From Vigna angularis (Eukaryota > Streptophyta > Magnoliopsida > Fabales > Fabaceae), in assembly GCF_016808095.1 (NCBI RefSeq), contig NC_068972.1:29380289-29444288 (forward strand): 64,000 nt of DNA. Reading direction: 5' to 3'. Positions 45,480 through 58,888 of the stretch are shown here, piece after piece; the stretch's first letter is position 1; each line of letters starts with the position of its first letter. The notes under the pieces were generated by a model. That model did not search any database. It was not told the DNA's origin and saw nothing but the letters and a program-made list of their open reading frames with translations. A program made the position numbers and the translations under genes.

Positions 45480-47268
45480 CTTGTGATTTTTCCACTACAG
45501 TTCATCCTTGAGCAATGTACTGCTTTAGTCAGTAGCTTACTTTCGTGCAAAACAATTGAATGGTTTTGAAGCAAGTACCCAAATAAACTTGGGTCCTTTG
45601 TTGTTAGTTGCAGGGGGTTGTTCCTTAGGTATCCACTTATATTTCCCTTTAGGTCACCGACCTTTCTGTAATAGCAATTTCTGACATTATGACCAATAGT
45701 ATTGCAATAAAAGCAAGCATTTGTAACAAGTTTACTCAGATCAATAAACATCATATTACTCTTTGCTTTATAACCAATACCTTGTCTATTTATTGCTCTA
45801 CCTGAAGATCTTAAGACAGCATCTAGATTATCTTTCCCAGGAGTGAATTTTGCTAGAGTGCTTGTTAAGTAATCAATTTTCTCTAAGTGTACAGAGCAGT
45901 TATCACATTTCTTTACAACAATCTGAATTTTAGTTTTAACATTTTTTGCAGATTGTAAAGCATTTTCTAACTCCTAATTAAGCTTCTCATTATCTTTAAC
46001 AAGGTTATCAATTCGATATTCATAATCCTTTCTTTCAGAGCTTAATCGATTTACCTTATACTGTAGTCGCATGGCTTCTGCATATATTTCCTAAAAAGCG
46101 TCCAGCAGCAAAGCATAATTCACCTCAATTGGTTCGCTTTCAAAATCATTGTCACTGTCATCAGAGTGTGCAAAGCCTGCAATAAAACAGAGATTGGTCT
46201 CCTCTTTAACACTGCAATCATCATCACTAGATGAATCATCATCACTGTTCTCCCAGACTATATAAGTTTTTCTCTGCTTGCTCTTCTTGTCCTGTGGATA
46301 CTTGGTGTTAGCCTTCTGTCTGTTTTTCACTTTTGGACTATCCAGCTTTATGTGACCATCCTTGCCGCATTCATAGCATATGACAGTGTTGTTTTTTTTA
46401 ACTCTTCTTTCTTCCTCTTGAGTAACCTACATTATCAGTTGCAGTATTTCTATTCTTCATGAATTTATTAAACTTTCTTACCATCATGTTCATGATTTCC
46501 TTTTCTGACATTTATGCATCTGACTCAGCCTCAGATTCAACTTTCTTGGAGGATCTCTTGCTTGTAGCTTTGAGAGCAATTGATTGCTTTTACTCAATTT
46601 ATTCTTCCTCTCTCAATCTACCAAGCTCTAGTTCATGTTCCCTAAGCTTGCCAAACAAGGTTTCCATATTCATGTTTGTCAAATCTTTAGATTCTGATAT
46701 AGTAGTTACCTTTGGTTGCCAGCTTCTGTTCAGGCTTTTCAAGATTTTGATGTTGATTTCTTCCTTGCCAAACACCTTGCCAAGAGCCATCAAATGATTT
46801 ACGATGTGTGTGAATCTTTTTTGCACATCATAGATAGTCTCTCCAGTCTTCATCCTGAACAACTCGTATTCCTGCACAAGAGAGTTCTTCCTGGCACGTT
46901 TTACCTCTTTAGTTCCTTCATGTGTTTTCAAGAACTTCCCACATCTCTTTTGTTGTCTTGCATTGGGAAATCCTCAAAAACTCAACCATTGTTAATGTAG
47001 AGGCAATTACATTTCTAGCCTTAACATCATATTGTGCTCTCCGGTTCTCATCTTGAGTCCACTCAGAAATTTTTTTTAAAACAGCTTTTCCATTTCCAAC
47101 ATGAGTAGATTCAAATAGACCATTGAGTGTAGCATCCCATACACCCTTATCTCCATATTCAAGAAAAATTTGCATTCTAACTTTTTAGAAAGCATAGTTT
47201 TCCCCAGCAAATAAAGGAGGTCTATTTGTTGAAGCACCTTCACTAAAAGTTTGAGAAACGAAAGCCAT
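45480..47268 (-). pseudogene. Element D copia gag (UBN2 type) and start of pol
   Basis: ATG 47268 begins MAFVSQTFSEGAS, and a stop soon follows at the WKV-type position. The UBN2 region (47175-46599) includes GVWDATLNGLFE and TGETIYDVQKRF. A zinc knuckle CYECGKDGHIKLDSP lies near 46375, an acidic Ser/Asp-rich stretch at 46100-46250, and a second knuckle CFYCNTIGHNVRNC near 45700. A shifted frame then gives KYKWIPKEQ and GPKFIWV, usual just before copia pol. Several stops and frameshifts make it non-functional. Confidence 0.75.
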
Positions 47269-47335
47269 TTTCAAGATCAAATCGATTAGACAAAAAAGTC
47301 AATCAATTCTTTTTTCAAATATCTTTTGAAAACCA

Positions 47336-47347
47336 GCTCTGATACTA
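47336..47347 (-). other. Element D primer-binding site (tRNA-iMet, one mismatch)
   Basis: Minus strand TAGTATCAGAGC against the usual TGGTATCAGAGC. It sits between the LTR end at 47350 and the gag start at 47268. Confidence 0.8.
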
Positions 47348-47349
47348 AT

Positions 47350-47593
47350 TGTTAAATAAGAGTGCTTTGTTTCTCACACCAAGAGGGGAGGGGGGTGAGA
47401 TGGTGATGTATAAAAATGTTTGCTTTTAAAATATTTTTTGCAAAACAGAAAGTCTTTAAACTTTTCTTGAATCATAAGTAAGAATATGTGCAATGCAGCA
47501 GTTTAATTAATCAAATATAATGACAGTATAATCGATTTAATGTAGAGAGAAGGGATAAGAAAATTCAAACACTGAGTTTTTATATTGGTTCGG
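47350..47593 (-). repeat. Element D 5' LTR, visible part
   Basis: It matches 1062-1310 with moderate divergence and is cut at 47593 by E5. Confidence 0.75.
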
Positions 47594-49018
47594 TGATAAC
47601 GGTTGATTTCATCGTTATTTGAGAGTAAATTTTGATATCAAATGAACCCTTTTTTAATTAGAAACTTGTTTGTTCTCTTGATTTTGGTTTATTTTGGGGA
47701 ATAAGAGAGTTGAGGTTATACTTGAAGATTTTATCACTAAATCCCCTTGGTTTTGTAGGAAATTGGGATGAATTGGAAGAGGAGTTAAGTTGTCAAGAAG
47801 TTGGAACTGATAAAGGACAAAAAGAGCACTAGAAGAGAAGGTTACAGAAGGTCGCACTCACGCTTGGGTGCCCCTTTCATGACCCTCAGCGCTAGAGCTA
47901 CGTAGTCACGCTTGGGCGCCCATTTTGGGGCGCTAAGCGCCATCTTTCCTGCAACGTTTCATGCCTGAGCGCCCTCCATTGGACGCTGAGCGCCATTCTC
48001 TCGCAAGCACGCCTGAGCGCCCTAAGTATGGGCGCTGAGCGGTGGCAATGTTGGCCCATGGCCCAATTCAGCCCTATTTAAGGATTAGCTCGACCTAGAA
48101 AGGGTATCTCTTGACAGAATTGACACAAATTCAGATTTTCTCCAACTCTCTGAAGGCAGAAGTGGATGCGGAAGCTCTCCTCTTCAGTTTTTAGGGTTTT
48201 TCTATTTTTTTCATAGCATTGTTCATCTAGTTTCTTCATGACGATGGGGAACTAAACATTCTTTGTTGTTGGGGGGTGATGTAACCTTGTGAACTCTCAT
48301 ATATTTGAATTGATTCTTATTTATTTATGCTTCTTTTATTAGTTGTTAAGGTTATTCTTCTTTGCTTAAAGCTTGTTATGTTTAACTCATTCATGGCATG
48401 ATTATTGGTTTTCGTGATATGGACACATACGGGGAAACCTAGTGATGGGGTTGTCGCGGCCCATACAAATTTGATGTGCATAAAAAATGCAGTATAGTGC
48501 TAGGAAGTGACTCCTAGGTTGTCTCTCAAGGACCAAATGTGGTTCGAGGCTTAGGTCAAACACACAGTGGGGGTTTTCGAAGTGTTTTTGACTGGAAATT
48601 AAATACAACCAAACATAATTGAAAACACTGAAATAAATGAACAAAGCATGAAGACTGAACGGTCCTACAGATGATCGAACGGTTCTACATCGAGACCGAA
48701 CGGTCTCTAAAGCAAGTGAGGAAATTGGAAATGTAGGAAGATAAAGACACCGAACAGAATATACAACATAGTGAACGGAAACAATAAACTCAACAGCCTA
48801 GAGCAAGGTGTGTAAACTAATTCAAATGCAGCAGATAATAAAGAAACACTCGGTTAAAAATGAAATGCACATATAAACCAAATTAAATGTAATAAATAAC
48901 TAAGAAAAGTAGTGACCCAATTGAAATGCAATAAATAGATCTAAAACTCATCTACTTAAATTAAAAGACAATGTGTTAGCACTAGAAGCCCAATGCAGCG
49001 GAAATAAAATAAAAACAA

Positions 49019-49394
49019 GGGTTAAATATGTTTTTGGTCCCTTAACTTTCAGCGAAAATTAGAATTAGTCCATCTTCAAAACTTTGGACTAATTTAGTTC
49101 CCAAACTTTAGAAATGTGTGAATTTAGTCCTTTTAACCAAATTTTGTTAACTTTATTTGATGTTTTAAACGCATTTCTTAGTTAACATTGAAGCAAAAAT
49201 GTGTCAAACGGTGTAAACAACTCAAATGCTATCATGAAACGCACTTGAAACATCAAATAAACCTAAGAAAATTTAGTTAAAAGGACTAAATTCACACATT
49301 TGAGAAGTTTGAGGACTAAATTAGGCCAAAGTTTTGAAGAGGGACTAATTCCAATTTTCGCTAAAAGTTAAGGGACCAAAAACATATTTAATCC
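49019..49394. mobile_element. Mutator-type MITE (376 bp)
   Basis: 9-bp TSD TAAAAACAA at 49010-49018 and 49395-49403. Terminal inverted repeats of well over 100 bp begin GGGTTAAATATGTTTTTGGT. It has no coding capacity and the long inverted repeats would fold back on themselves. Confidence 0.9.
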
Positions 49395-50048
49395 TAAAAA
49401 CAATGCTGAATGCAATTTAATATATAGAATAAAAAAGGCATCTTGGTTCAAGCACGAAGAAGAAAGAAAATAAGGAAATCTTCTAGAGCAAACCGTGTGC
49501 ACCTTCTCCTAAACTGAATCAGCGTTTGCTTTTCCTAAATGCAAGAAAATAAAATAAAATGACTTCCTAAGGAGTAGCAGCTAAAACAAAAAGAAACCGA
49601 GAGCTCCTCTTCTTCTAAGAAAAATTAATGGACCGTTTTCTTCCTCCATAAAAAAAATATCAATCTCCGTGCTCTCCTTTTACTGGATGTGGCACTACTG
49701 ACCGAAATCCATTTATGCGTCTCCCGCTTTTTCTTAAATCAACGTTCCACTATCTTCTACCATGAATGTGCTTCCCTTCTAAAATGAAAAAAAAAAGATC
49801 CTGCTCCCAGGCTGGCGGCTGCCGTTCCTCAACGTGCTGGACCTCTTTCTTTTCTGCTTCCTAGACGCATCAGCTACTGGACGCCCCTCTCCTGTTTGCT
49901 GGACGTGCACCCCTTCATTCCATCCAACACACCATGGGCCGTGACCATGTGCGTGGAGTGCAGCATGAAGAGTGTGAAGATAGCTGGAAGCGTGAAGTCC
50001 GCATGGAGCATCACCAACCGCACATCCTCTTCAAGCCCAAATGAATAC

Positions 50049-51978
50049 ATAGAGCTGTCAAATGAGCCCCTTTAATAAGATTTGGCCCTATCCCACGTGG
50101 GTTGGGGCCAAAAAAGTCCACAGGGCCAAAATAACTCTTTATTAAAAAAGCCCACAGGGTTAAAAACCCCTAAAGCCCTATAGGCCAGGGCCAGCCCATG
50201 GGCTTTCCTTTTTACAAAATTTAAGTCCAGAAACATAATATCATCATACAAGTAATCACAAATCATGTGTATTTTTTATCCAGCTTTCATTTTGTCTTTA
50301 TTAGTAATAACTTATAACCATAATTGATTCATGTATAATTATATTTTTTTACCAATAAAATTAACTTTCTACTTCATAACTGCTTCTATATTAATTAGTT
50401 TAATAATAATGCTTTTATACAATTATTCCTTAATTTCCAAATTTTGTTTTGATAATTTTTTCATCTTAATTTTGGTTTCTTAATTTTGGTTTGTAAATTT
50501 GACGGTTTAGAGATATCCACATAAAATAGGTTTAAAAGTTAAAAAATTTGATTTAATTTGTAAAATTTTGATGGACTAACGAATTTATTTATAGATGATA
50601 ATCTATTTTGTCACTAGGTTAAATCAATATCATTCGATTAAGATTTGTGATCAAAATTACATTATTTTTAATTGGTGTGAACATGTTAAAATTTTGACTT
50701 AATAACTTTTTAACTTTTTTAATTTTCCAAATTTAATAAAATTAATATTTATTATTTACAAAGTTATATAATTCTTTTAAAAAAAATTTATGAAACGTAT
50801 AATTTAGTTATTTACATCAATTTATATATTTTTATGTCTTTTTTATATATTTTATATTATATTCATTTGTCTTTTTTATTAGTTTCTTATTAAGAGACAT
50901 TGATGTAATTTATTTATTATTATAATTTTTATTTATTTTATATGTTAATAATTAAATACAATAATAATTTTAATTTTAGTATTATAAATTATAATATTAT
51001 ATTTATTTAAAAATATTGTATCTATTATTTAATTATTTTTTATTACAATCGGCTCAATTATGATAAATAATTCAATAAAAACGATCTTTGTTGGATAAAG
51101 ATAAGTATGATTTTAAAATATTAATTTAATCTAAAAGGTTAGAAAAAAAATATGATTTTATAACCACTGGGATTACATCTAGATCTTGTATACTAACATA
51201 TATGATATTCATAAGAATTTTGCCTAACAAGGATTTTCACTAAAAAGTTAGTTATTTTATTATGTGAAATTAATTTTAAACTTTACAAAGTTTGTGGTTT
51301 AATTTTTTAATGTATATATATCTATACAAAACATTCAACAAAAGAATTTTATATGACAAACTATAAAAAATAAAAATTTTACATCGATATTAAAAATTCA
51401 TCCAATCAGTAGATTTGAATTTAAAATCTATCCATAATTAATATTTCAAATATTTATATAGATATCAGAATTCGATTATTGAAAAATCAAATTTTCAAGT
51501 GTGTTACTTTTATAATTTCTTTTTTGAAATTTTTTCATTTTCTTTTAAATAAAAATAATAATAAAAATTTTCTTTTTTAACTTTCCAAAATAATAAAATT
51601 ATATATTTAAAATATACTTATAATTAAAAAATTATTTTAAATAAGTTTTTATAAAATAAATATTTATACATTTATATTTAATTAAAAAGATATTAAATAT
51701 CATGTAAATTTTAAAAATTATTGAACTTGTAAAGTAAATAATTTTAAAAATTATTGAACTTGTAAAGTAAATAAAAGAAATAACTAAAAAAACATTAAAA
51801 GTGAATTAATTTAGTTTGGGGGCTAGCCCCATCCTAACCCTATCCCAACCCACTTTATGTGGGGCTTTAGGGGTTGAGGCTTTTAAAAAGCCCCCTATTA
51901 AGGGGGCTAGAAAATTGGGGCTTGATTTTAGAAGGGGTTAGGGTCAACCCATGGGCCAAGGGCTCAAATGACACCTCT
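50049..51978. mobile_element. Non-autonomous hAT-like element (about 1.93 kb)
   Basis: 8-bp TSD ATGAATAC at 50041-50048 and 51979-51986. The right end reads AGAGGTGTCATTTGAGCCC in reverse complement, matching AGAGCTGTCAAATGAGCCC at the left. GC-rich subterminal parts with GGGCC/GGCCC runs flank a core that is very AT-rich (50250-51800). No transposase frame. The exact left base is uncertain by two positions. Confidence 0.75.
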
Positions 51979-53346
51979 ATGAATACACCTCTTTCTATTG
52001 TGGGTCGTAGCACCACTTCAATTTGCTTGTGCCAGCAACAAGACCGTGAAGCACCTCCTTACGTGCCTTGCTGGACCAGCTACACATTCATTCTCTCCAA
52101 GCACACACCTAAAGCCTATCATCGCTCCTCATTCTCGGTTGGTAGTTGGAAGCCTTTCTCTAAGCGGTTGGACGTGTGATTCAATATGGGTTGCTGCACC
52201 AATTCAATTAAATTCAGCACCTTGCATTTTGGAGCTCCTCCCACGTGGACGTGCAAGCTCCTGTCTGCAGAATTTATCCAATTCACGTGCTGCACCAGGC
52301 CATGACCGTGCTGCTCCTCTCCCAATGAAGTGAATCAGCAGTTGCAGCGTGAAGGCCTGCTGGACACTCCAAGTGTGGGCCGTGTGGGGGCGGCTGCCCA
52401 CTTCTCATTCAATTCTCTTCTTCATGCACCTCTTGAATCAGCACATGCTTGTGGGCCATGATGTGCTTTTTTATTGGGATCAGCATGTGCACTTTTGCAT
52501 TCTAGCCCGTGACACCATTTTTTTAATTGAAATGCTTACTCCATGAAAGATATCAATCTCTTAGCTCTCCTTTTTTGTGCACATTTCTTTTTTGGAGAGT
52601 CTTGAATTATGTGACAACCCTCCAAATGTTCCAAAATATTACCCAACAATTTCCCTACAATTAATAATGCAAATAATTAGTCTCAGATAATTCAAATTAA
52701 TTAAAATAAGAATTTTTGGTCAAATTAAGAACAATTAGCAAAAATGGGGAAATACTGGACATTTAAGCACATTTCCCTAATTAAATCCGGTACAATAAAC
52801 TAAGTGAAGTCAAGAAAATATTGACTCATCACCTAGATCTGGAGAATTGCTCCCAAAAACATTATTGCCTAGACATAGGGATATGAGTTTCGGTTATCTT
52901 AAGCTTTTGTGCGTATGTAATGTAGAATTAATTGCTAGGGAGATAAGACATTGTAAACTAGTAACTAAGGATACACTTTCTTCGCCGAGACATCGGGTTT
53001 TAAGTAATTTAGAAAATGATATTAACATTAATGAAGAAGATGAATTCATACATGCATGAGAGGAAACTTGGTGAAATCTAAACCCCAACAACATATTCAT
53101 CTCATCAAATTTTCAACATCATCCATTCACCTTTGTGTTTTTATTTCAATTGGTCAAAATTGCATTCACGTTTATTTTTATAGCATTTGCATTTAAAACC
53201 CCTAAATTATTCTTCAAAAGTCTTTATTAGTTGGCTAATCACATAACTTTTTAAACTCGTGAGTCCTTTATGAAACGATACTTGGTCTTACCATTTATTA
53301 TTACTTGATACGATTCGGTACACTTGCTGACATCTTAACAAGTTTT

Positions 53347-53364
53347 TGGCGCCGTTGCCGGAAA
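53347..53364 (+). other. E5 primer-binding site (tRNA-Asp)
   Basis: TGGCGCCGTTGCCGGAAA, 16 of 18 matching. Confidence 0.85.
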
Positions 53365-53509
53365 CTCGTGGTTTAAACTATACTTTTGTGTGATTCGTAA
53401 CTGATTAGACTTTATCTTTAATTCTATTTTTTTATCTTTTTTATCTTTAATTTTATCTTTTCTATCTTTTTGTGCTAATTGGGTGCTCTAGTATTTTGTG
53501 TTCTAGTGT

Positions 53510-56500
53510 ATGCAGGGTACAATTCGGACTAGAAGCACAAAATTTTCTGAACCTCTTCTTGCAGGTCTGGACAATAGTAGAAGAAAAAGGAGAAAGAGGA
53601 CGTCGAGAGAACTTTTCCCTTCTCCTGAGACTTATTTACAGCCGTAATCTCAAAGATCTGATTAGGGAACAAAAAACATGGCTGAAGAGCAGAATGGTAG
53701 ACGTACCCTGGCAAATTATGCAACAATCATTGGCCCTCATCATTTTAATAGCATTGCAAGGCCGAAGGTTAATGCTGCTAACATAGAGATGAAGCCTGCG
53801 TTGATTCAATTGGTGAAGAGCAACCAATTCAAGGGATTGTCACGTGAAAATCCATTTGAGCATCTGACCACATTCAATGAAATATGCAACACTGTGAAGA
53901 TCAATGGTGTGCCAGATGAAGCTATTACACTTACCTTGTTCCCTTTCTCTTTGGGAGGCAATGCTAAGATGTGGTTGAACTCTTTCCCAGAGAACAGCTT
54001 TACTGAGTGGGAAGTCGTGGTTGCAAAGTTTCTGAACAAATACTTCCCATAGTCAAAAGTAAACAAAGGTAAGCAGGAAATTTCTTCTTTCAGGCAGGGC
54101 ATGAATGAAACACTAGGTCAAGCATTAGACCGGTTTAAAGGCTTGTTGAGAAAGACGCCTACTCATGGTTTTGATGAACCTATAGTAGTCATTCTATTCC
54201 TTGGAGGTCTAAGCTCACAAACCAAATTGATGCTAGATGCCTCAGTTGGAGGTAATATCAATTGCAAGACTCTAGAGGAAGCCTATGATCTAATTGAAAA
54301 TATGGCTACAAATGATAATGAGATGTACAGTGAAAGGACTCAATTGCAATAAAAGGGAGTTCTACAATTGCAATCTCAAGATGCTATGCTGGCACAGAAT
54401 AAGATTATGACTCAACAACTGGAGACTTTAATGAAGAAAATCTCTCAATTCCAAGGGAGTTGCAGAACGTTTCTCAAGTTCAACAACAACTTTGTGAGTT
54501 GTGTGGAGGTGATCATATTAATGGTCAATGTGCTATGCCAGAATTGACCCAGGAAGAAGTCAATTTTATGGGTCAAGGTAATCAATTTCGCCAAGGTAAT
54601 TACAACCAAGGGTGGAAACCTCACCCAAGCATGGGTCAAGGGCAAGCTGGGCAATTCAATAAACCCCAACAACAACAAGGGTAACAACAACCTTCCTTAT
54701 CTGACAGAATGGGAAAACTAGATGACACACTCCAACAGTTCATGCAAGTGTCCATCTTCAATCATAAAAGCACTGAAACTGCAATCAGAAGGTTGGAGAC
54801 ACAAGTAGGTCAAATAGTTAGGAAGATGGGAGACTGCGGGGTTAATGTTAGTGTTACCCCTAAGGAGGAGTGTAAAGTTGTTATCACAAGAAGTGGCAAG
54901 GTGTTAGATAAGAGAAAAATAGAGAGGAAAGAAAAAGAGAGATTGAGCGAAAATGAAAAAGATGAGAAAGAAGAAAGAGAGAAAGATAAGACGAGAGAAA
55001 AAGAAGAAGAGGAGGAGAAGAAAAATAAATAAAAAAATAGTTGAGAAACCCCTTCCTTATGCAAAGAATTATTCTAGGAAGGAGAAAGAAAAACAATTTG
55101 AGCGTTTTATGGAAATTTTCAAGAAATTCGAGATTAACATACCCTTCTCTGAGGCACTACAACAAATGCCTTCATATGCTAAAGTTTTGAAGGAACTTCT
55201 TACATTGAAGAAGAAACTATTGTAGTGCTATCATATAGAAAACCCTACCTCCTAAATTTAAAGATCTAGGAAGTTTCACCATTCCATGTACTATTGGGAA
55301 GTTAGTTGGTCGAAGGGCTTTAATTGATTTAGGAGCCATCATTAATTTAATGCCACTTTTTATGTTTAACAAGATTGAAGGTTTAGAATTGAAGCCTACT
55401 CAGATGACTCTCCACCTAACGGATAGATCTCTGAAATATCCTTATGGGGTGGTTGAGGATGTTCTTGTTAGAGTGGACAAATTCTTGTTTCCAGTAGATT
55501 TTGTCGTCATGGAGATGGAGGATGATGTTGATGTGCCTCTCATTCTTAGGAGACCCTTTATGAAGACGGCTCGAGTCTTGATTGATGTGGAGTATTGATA
55601 AACAAAATTTTAATCCCCAAAAACAGAATCAAAAACTTGTTAAGACCTCGGCACGTGTATCGAATCGTATCAAGTAATAATAAATGGTAAGACCAAGTAT
55701 CGTTTCCCAAGAGACTCGCGACACTAAACAGTTATGTGATTACTCAACTAATTAAGACTCTAAAGAACAAATTTTGGGGTTTTTGGATGCAAATGCAATA
55801 AAATAAACATGAATGCAATTTGATCAATTGTGGCTAAACACAAGAATGAATGGATGAAGTTGATGATATTGTTGTTGGGTTTAGATTTCACCTAATTTAC
55901 TCTCATGCATATATGAATTCATCTTCTTCATTAATGTTAATGCCACTTTGTAATTTACCTTAAACCCGATGTCTCGATGAAGAAAGCCTACTCCTAATTA
56001 CTAGTTCACAATGTCTTGTCTCCCTAGCAATTAATCAGGCATTACATTCCCACAGAAGCTTAAAGGCAACCGATCCTCCTATTCCTATGTCTAGGTAATA
56101 TTGCTTCCAGGAGATTTTCCCCAGTTCTAGATTTCCCCGTATGTGTCCATTTCGACAAAATCAAAGATCATGGAATTGAATGAGTTAAACAAAGCATGCA
56201 AAGAGTAAAGAGGAAAAACCCTAACAATTAATGAAGTAAAGCATTTATAATAAGAATCAATTCAATACTTGAGAGTTTAAGAGGTTACATCTTTCCCAAC
56301 AACAAATAAGGTTTAGTTCACCATAGACATGGTGAAACTAGATGAACACTGGAATGAAAGAATGAAAGAGATAGAAAAACCCTAAAAAGAGAATAGGAGA
56401 GTTGTCACATCCCCAAATCTACCCCCAAGGGGTGAAAAGTGTGTTTTTGTACTCAAGCCATCAAAAGATACTAACGCTAGGACATGCAAGTCTTTAAATA

Positions 56501-58888
56501 GAGCAAAAAAATAACAAAAAACGAGTTCAAGCCCAAAATATATCAGAAAAATAACAGAAAACGGGTCCAAGCCCACATCGACGGCGCTCAGCGCCCTTAA
56601 ACAACGCTCAACGGTAGCTGCGACACTCAAATGACGCATGACCGTTCGGTTTCACTTTTGACCGATCGTTCTTACACTTTTGAACGTTCGGCATGTCTTC
56701 TACCACTTCATTCGGCTTCTCCTCTCACAAATCGTTCGGTTTTTGTATGTTTTTCTACAATCGTTCGGTCCTCAATTACACCGTTCGGCAGTTGTCTTTC
56801 TTGCTCACACCGTTCGACCTAGTTCCACCACCTTCACACCGTTTGGTCTCTATTATGAACCGTTCGGTCTCTGTCTTCTCCTCTATCTGACCGTTTCGTC
56901 AGTCTTAGTAATTGTTCAGTCTGGGTTCTTAACCGTACGGTTTGGATTCTCCCGCATCCTACCATTCGGTCTGGTACTATTTCTGTCCTTTCTAGGTTCC
57001 AACTCCTTGGTACTTTTGCTCTTCTTCCAAATCATATCAATAACCTACAAAATTAAGGGAATTTAGTGATAAAATCATTAAGTATAACCTTAACTCTCTT
57101 ATTCAAAAAACTAAAGCAAAAACATGAGTTCAAGCAAGCTTCTAAGTCAAAAAAGGTGTTTTTAATATCAAAATTAAGTATAAAGATAACAGTTTTTCAA
57201 CCGTTATCTAGTATGGCAAACTCAAGGTGAGAGTACAAGATGAAGAGGTGAATTTTGATGTGTTTGAAGCTATGTCTCATCCAAAAGATGATAAGGAGTG
57301 TTTTCATCTTGATGTGATAGACGAAGTATGTATGGTTCAAGAGAATATGGTACGGTGTTCTTCTCCTTTAGAGAAAACACTCATTGATGCATGTGAAGAT
57401 TTGAATGAGAAAGAAGAAGAATTGATTGATGAGTGTTTGACTGACTTGGATGCTTTGAAAGAAGTTCCTGTTCATGAAGCGAAAATTGAGGCAAGGAAAA
57501 TTAATCGAGATTGAAGATGTTACCTCCACATTTAAAGTATGTTTTCTTAGAAGAAGGTGGGAATAAACCGGTCATCATCAGTAATTCTTTATCTCCCAAA
57601 GAAGAAGAAGAGTTGGTGGAAGCATTAAAAACTAACAAAGGAGCTATTGGATGGTCAATCTCGGATCTTAAAGGCATAAGCCCAACTTATTGTATGCACA
57701 AAATATTCATGGAAGATGAGTATAGACTAGTTGCTCAACCACAAAGAAGGCTAAATCCTGTGATGAAAGAGGAAGTGAGAAAAGAAGTATTGAAGTTTCT
57801 GGAGGCTGGTATTATATACCCTATTTCTAATAGTGCATGGGTAAGCCTGGTGCAGGTAGTTCCAAAGAAAGGTGGGATGACAGTTATATATAATGAAAAG
57901 AATGAGCTCATACCTACTAGGACAGTTACTGGGTGGAGGATGTGTATTGATTATAGAAAGTTGAATAAAGCTATAAGGAAGGACATTATCCTCTTCCTTT
58001 CATGGATCAAATGTTGGAAAGATTGGCGGGACAAGCTTTCTATTGCTTTCTGGATGGTTACTCAAGGTATAATCAAATTGTGGTAGATCCAAAAGACCAA
58101 GAAAAGACAGCTTTCACGTGCCCTTTTGATATTTTCGCTTATAGGAAAATGTCATTTGGTTTGTGTAATGCTCCAGCCATGTTTCAAAGATGTATGCAGA
58201 CAATTTTTGCAGACATGATAGAAAAATGCATAGAAGTCTTCATGGATGATTTTTCAGTATTTGGTGACTCCTTTCAAATTTGCTTATCTAATCTGGATAT
58301 GGTCCTTAAAAGATGCATGTAGACAAACCTTGTTCTTAATTGGGAGAAGTGTCATTTTATGGTGACTAAAGGTATTGTTTTGGGACATAAAATTTCTTCC
58401 AAGGGAATTGAGGTTGACAAAGCAAAAGTGGAAGTAATTGAGAAATTCCACCACCTACTAATGTGAAAGGAATCAGGAGTTTTCTAGGGCATGCTGGGTT
58501 TTATAGAAGATTCATTAAAGATTTTTCCAAGATTGCCAAACCTTTAAGCAATCTCCTTGTCAAAGATGTACCTTTTGTGATGAATGATGAATGCATGAAG
58601 GCTTTTAATATTTTGAAGAAGAAGCAGGTTTTTGCGCCAGTAATAATAGCTCCAGATTGGAATCAATACTTTGATTTGATGTGTGATGCTAGTGATTATG
58701 CTATAGGTGTTGTGCTTGGCCAACGAAGAAAGAAGGTTTTTCATGCTATTTATTATGCAAGCAAAGTTTTGAATGAAGCCCAATTGAATTATGCTACTAC
58801 AGAAAAGGAATTTCTTGCTATAGTATATGCCTTGGAGAAATTTAGACCTTATCTCATTGGGTCTAAGGTGGTCATTTACACGGATCAT
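53510..58888 (+). pseudogene. E5 gag-pol (Athila), broken, split by A2 and cut by E6
   Basis: ATG 53510 starts MQGTIRTRSTK. Stops occur near 53644 and 54050, with frame changes through gag. The capsid motif FPFSLGGNAKMW (53940) and a CCHC knuckle CELCGGDHINGQC (about 54495) are recognisable. Protease (55260-55590, LGAIINLMPL) is cut by A2 and continues at 57215. RT spans about 57640-58330, with FMDDFSVFG intact near 58240 but a frameshift near 57985. RNase H begins near 58670 (LMCDASDYAIG) and stops at VVIYTDH where E6 inserted. Same protein family as E6. Confidence 0.85.
55596..57209 (-). repeat. Solo LTR A2 (Athila family A) with CCGTTCGGT array
   Basis: TSD AGTAT at 55591-55595 and 57210-57214. 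Plus-strand ends are TGATAAAC and CCGTTATCT, the last base mutated from A. At 1614 bp it is about 250 bp longer than A1. The extra length corresponds to about 14 copies of an ACCGTTCGGT-like motif at 56638-56970, next to a short remnant of the GCGCTCAGCGCC type at 56583-56595. Confidence 0.9.

Larger units (their letters stand above)
1062..47593 (-). mobile_element. Element D: Sirevirus-like Ty1/copia scaffold, heavily interrupted
   Basis: The same LTR end occurs at 1062 and at 47350 in the same orientation. The right copy is followed in minus-strand order by a tRNA-iMet type primer-binding site (47336-47347) and a copia Gag frame starting at 47268. On the left, polypurine tracts abut the inner edge of the other LTR at 13978. 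Together these define one minus-strand copia element whose body is split by E1, B1, E2, C1 and E4, and whose 5' LTR is split by E5. Most of pol is missing. The repeated polypurine tracts and the extra ORF downstream of pol suggest the Sirevirus (Maximus/SIRE) lineage. The far end of the 5' LTR lies outside the window or was lost. Confidence 0.65.
48443..52831 (-). repeat. LTR C2 with two nested DNA elements
   Basis: TSD CCTAG at 48438-48442 and 52832-52836. It shares both ends with C1. Without the MITE and the hAT-like element about 2.07 kb remains, close to C1. GAACGGTC-type motifs occur at 48655-48710 and GCTGGAC motifs near 49835-49910 and 52070-52365. Confidence 0.8.
47594..53340 (+). repeat. 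E5 5' LTR (family A), interrupted by C2
   Basis: It starts TGATAACGGTTG, ends CATCTTAACA, and measures about 1.35 kb without C2. The motif array at 47850-48050 has GCTTGGGCGCCC and GCCTGAGCGCCC forms rather than CCGCTGAGCGG. Confidence 0.8.

Noticed and set aside
49019..49394. Host microRNA precursor (long fold-back)
   Set aside because: The fold-back is explained by Mutator-type inverted repeats with a perfect 9-bp TSD.
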